This document shows positions 63,637 through 64,000 of a stretch of DNA of 64,000 bases, one piece after another. How positions within the stretch are numbered: the first letter of the stretch is position 1; each line of letters begins with the position of its first letter. The DNA is taken from the NCBI GenBank assembly GCA_947396885.1, contig OX377204.1, positions 2,666,001 to 2,730,000 on the forward strand, given 5' to 3'. This DNA is from Heligmosomoides polygyrus polygyrus (Eukaryota; Nematoda; Chromadorea; Rhabditida; Heligmosomidae). The notes under the pieces were generated by a model. The model was not told the origin of the DNA and ran no database searches. It worked only from the letters and a program-made list of their open reading frames with translations. The position numbers were made by a program, and so were the translations under genes.

Positions 63637-64000
63637 TTGCCCCCTAGATTACGAAAATACGTCAGTCTTATCATGTTCAGCCGAACTGACTACGGCATCA
63701 TTTTGCTTCGATGCTTCCGTTCCGGCTTCAACCCAATCAAAGCCCATCAGCAGGTTGTGTCGCTGATGGGTCCCGAGTCTCCCTCCACTGCTACGGTGTA
63801 CCGCTGGTTCGGTCAATTTGCAAAGGAGACTTCTCCCTCGACGATGCTGCTAGACCCGGTCGACCTCAATCGAGAAGTACAACGGTCGTCCTCGCGTCTG
63901 TTCAAGCTAATCCGGCTAAGTCTGTACGAGATATAGAGAGGAACATGGGCACTCCTAAATCGACCGTCCATGATATCCTCACTCGATCCGGTCTTGTGGC
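63637..64000 (+). pseudogene. Mariner transposase N-terminus, cut by the window end
   Basis: FSRTDYGIILLRCFRSGFNP, SPSTATVYRWFGQFAK form the first HTH of a mariner transposase. A lost base near 63825 shifts the frame, which continues as DFSLDDAARPGRPQ and SVRDIERNMGTPKSTVHDIL, the second HTH. The catalytic domain lies beyond the window. Confidence 0.7.

Overview
The window is a piece of a nematode nuclear genome, most likely a clade V (rhabditid/strongylid) species. Three things point there. A complete two-peptide neuropeptide precursor looks like Caenorhabditis elegans nlp-42. A secreted C-type lectin plus double CUB protein is split by phase-consistent introns. A fossil of the SL1 spliced leader sits at the head of a retrocopied mRNA. 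Genes are few, introns are long, and most of the DNA is decayed transposable elements: CR1-like and RTE-like LINEs, Penelope-like elements, many mariners, a hAT element, a tRNA-derived SINE and several MITE families. Gene models come from splice signals and reading phase read by eye, not from transcripts. The species cannot be fixed.

Layout. 1-17.1 kb: two convergent paralogs encode proline/threonine-rich, single-pass membrane-anchored secretory proteins. Copy A (+) enters from the left edge and stops at 4797. Copy B (-) starts at 17113 and stops at 11034. Their last exons, 3' intron flanks and 3' UTRs are recognisably homologous. The space between and inside them holds GC-rich TTA-flanked MITEs, including an array of four joined end to end. 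16.5-19 kb: an RTE fragment and the back half of a CR1-like LINE.

20-48 kb: one ten-exon gene (+) encodes a secreted C-type lectin-CUB-CUB protein of 382 residues. Its nine introns hold an almost complete RTE LINE, CR1 fragments, an SL1-led ect-2 retrocopy fused to a CR1 LINE, a solo LTR, three mariners with both ends, a hAT element with an 8-bp target duplication, and several fold-back elements.

48-53 kb: a mariner relic, two dispersed GC-rich repeats, a MITE, then the nlp-42-like gene (-, 53447-53061) with a good trans-splice acceptor just before its ATG. 54-58 kb: a cluster of tRNA-derived SINE copies. 59.5-64 kb: two Penelope-like 3' ends lying tail to tail, each followed by a hammerhead-ribozyme-like core; an RTE LINE split by a 537-bp element whose removal restores its frame; and the start of another mariner.

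The host genes do not form an operon or pathway. They are four separate secretory-route genes: two anchored mucin-like proteins, one lectin-type immune or extracellular-matrix candidate, and one neuropeptide precursor.
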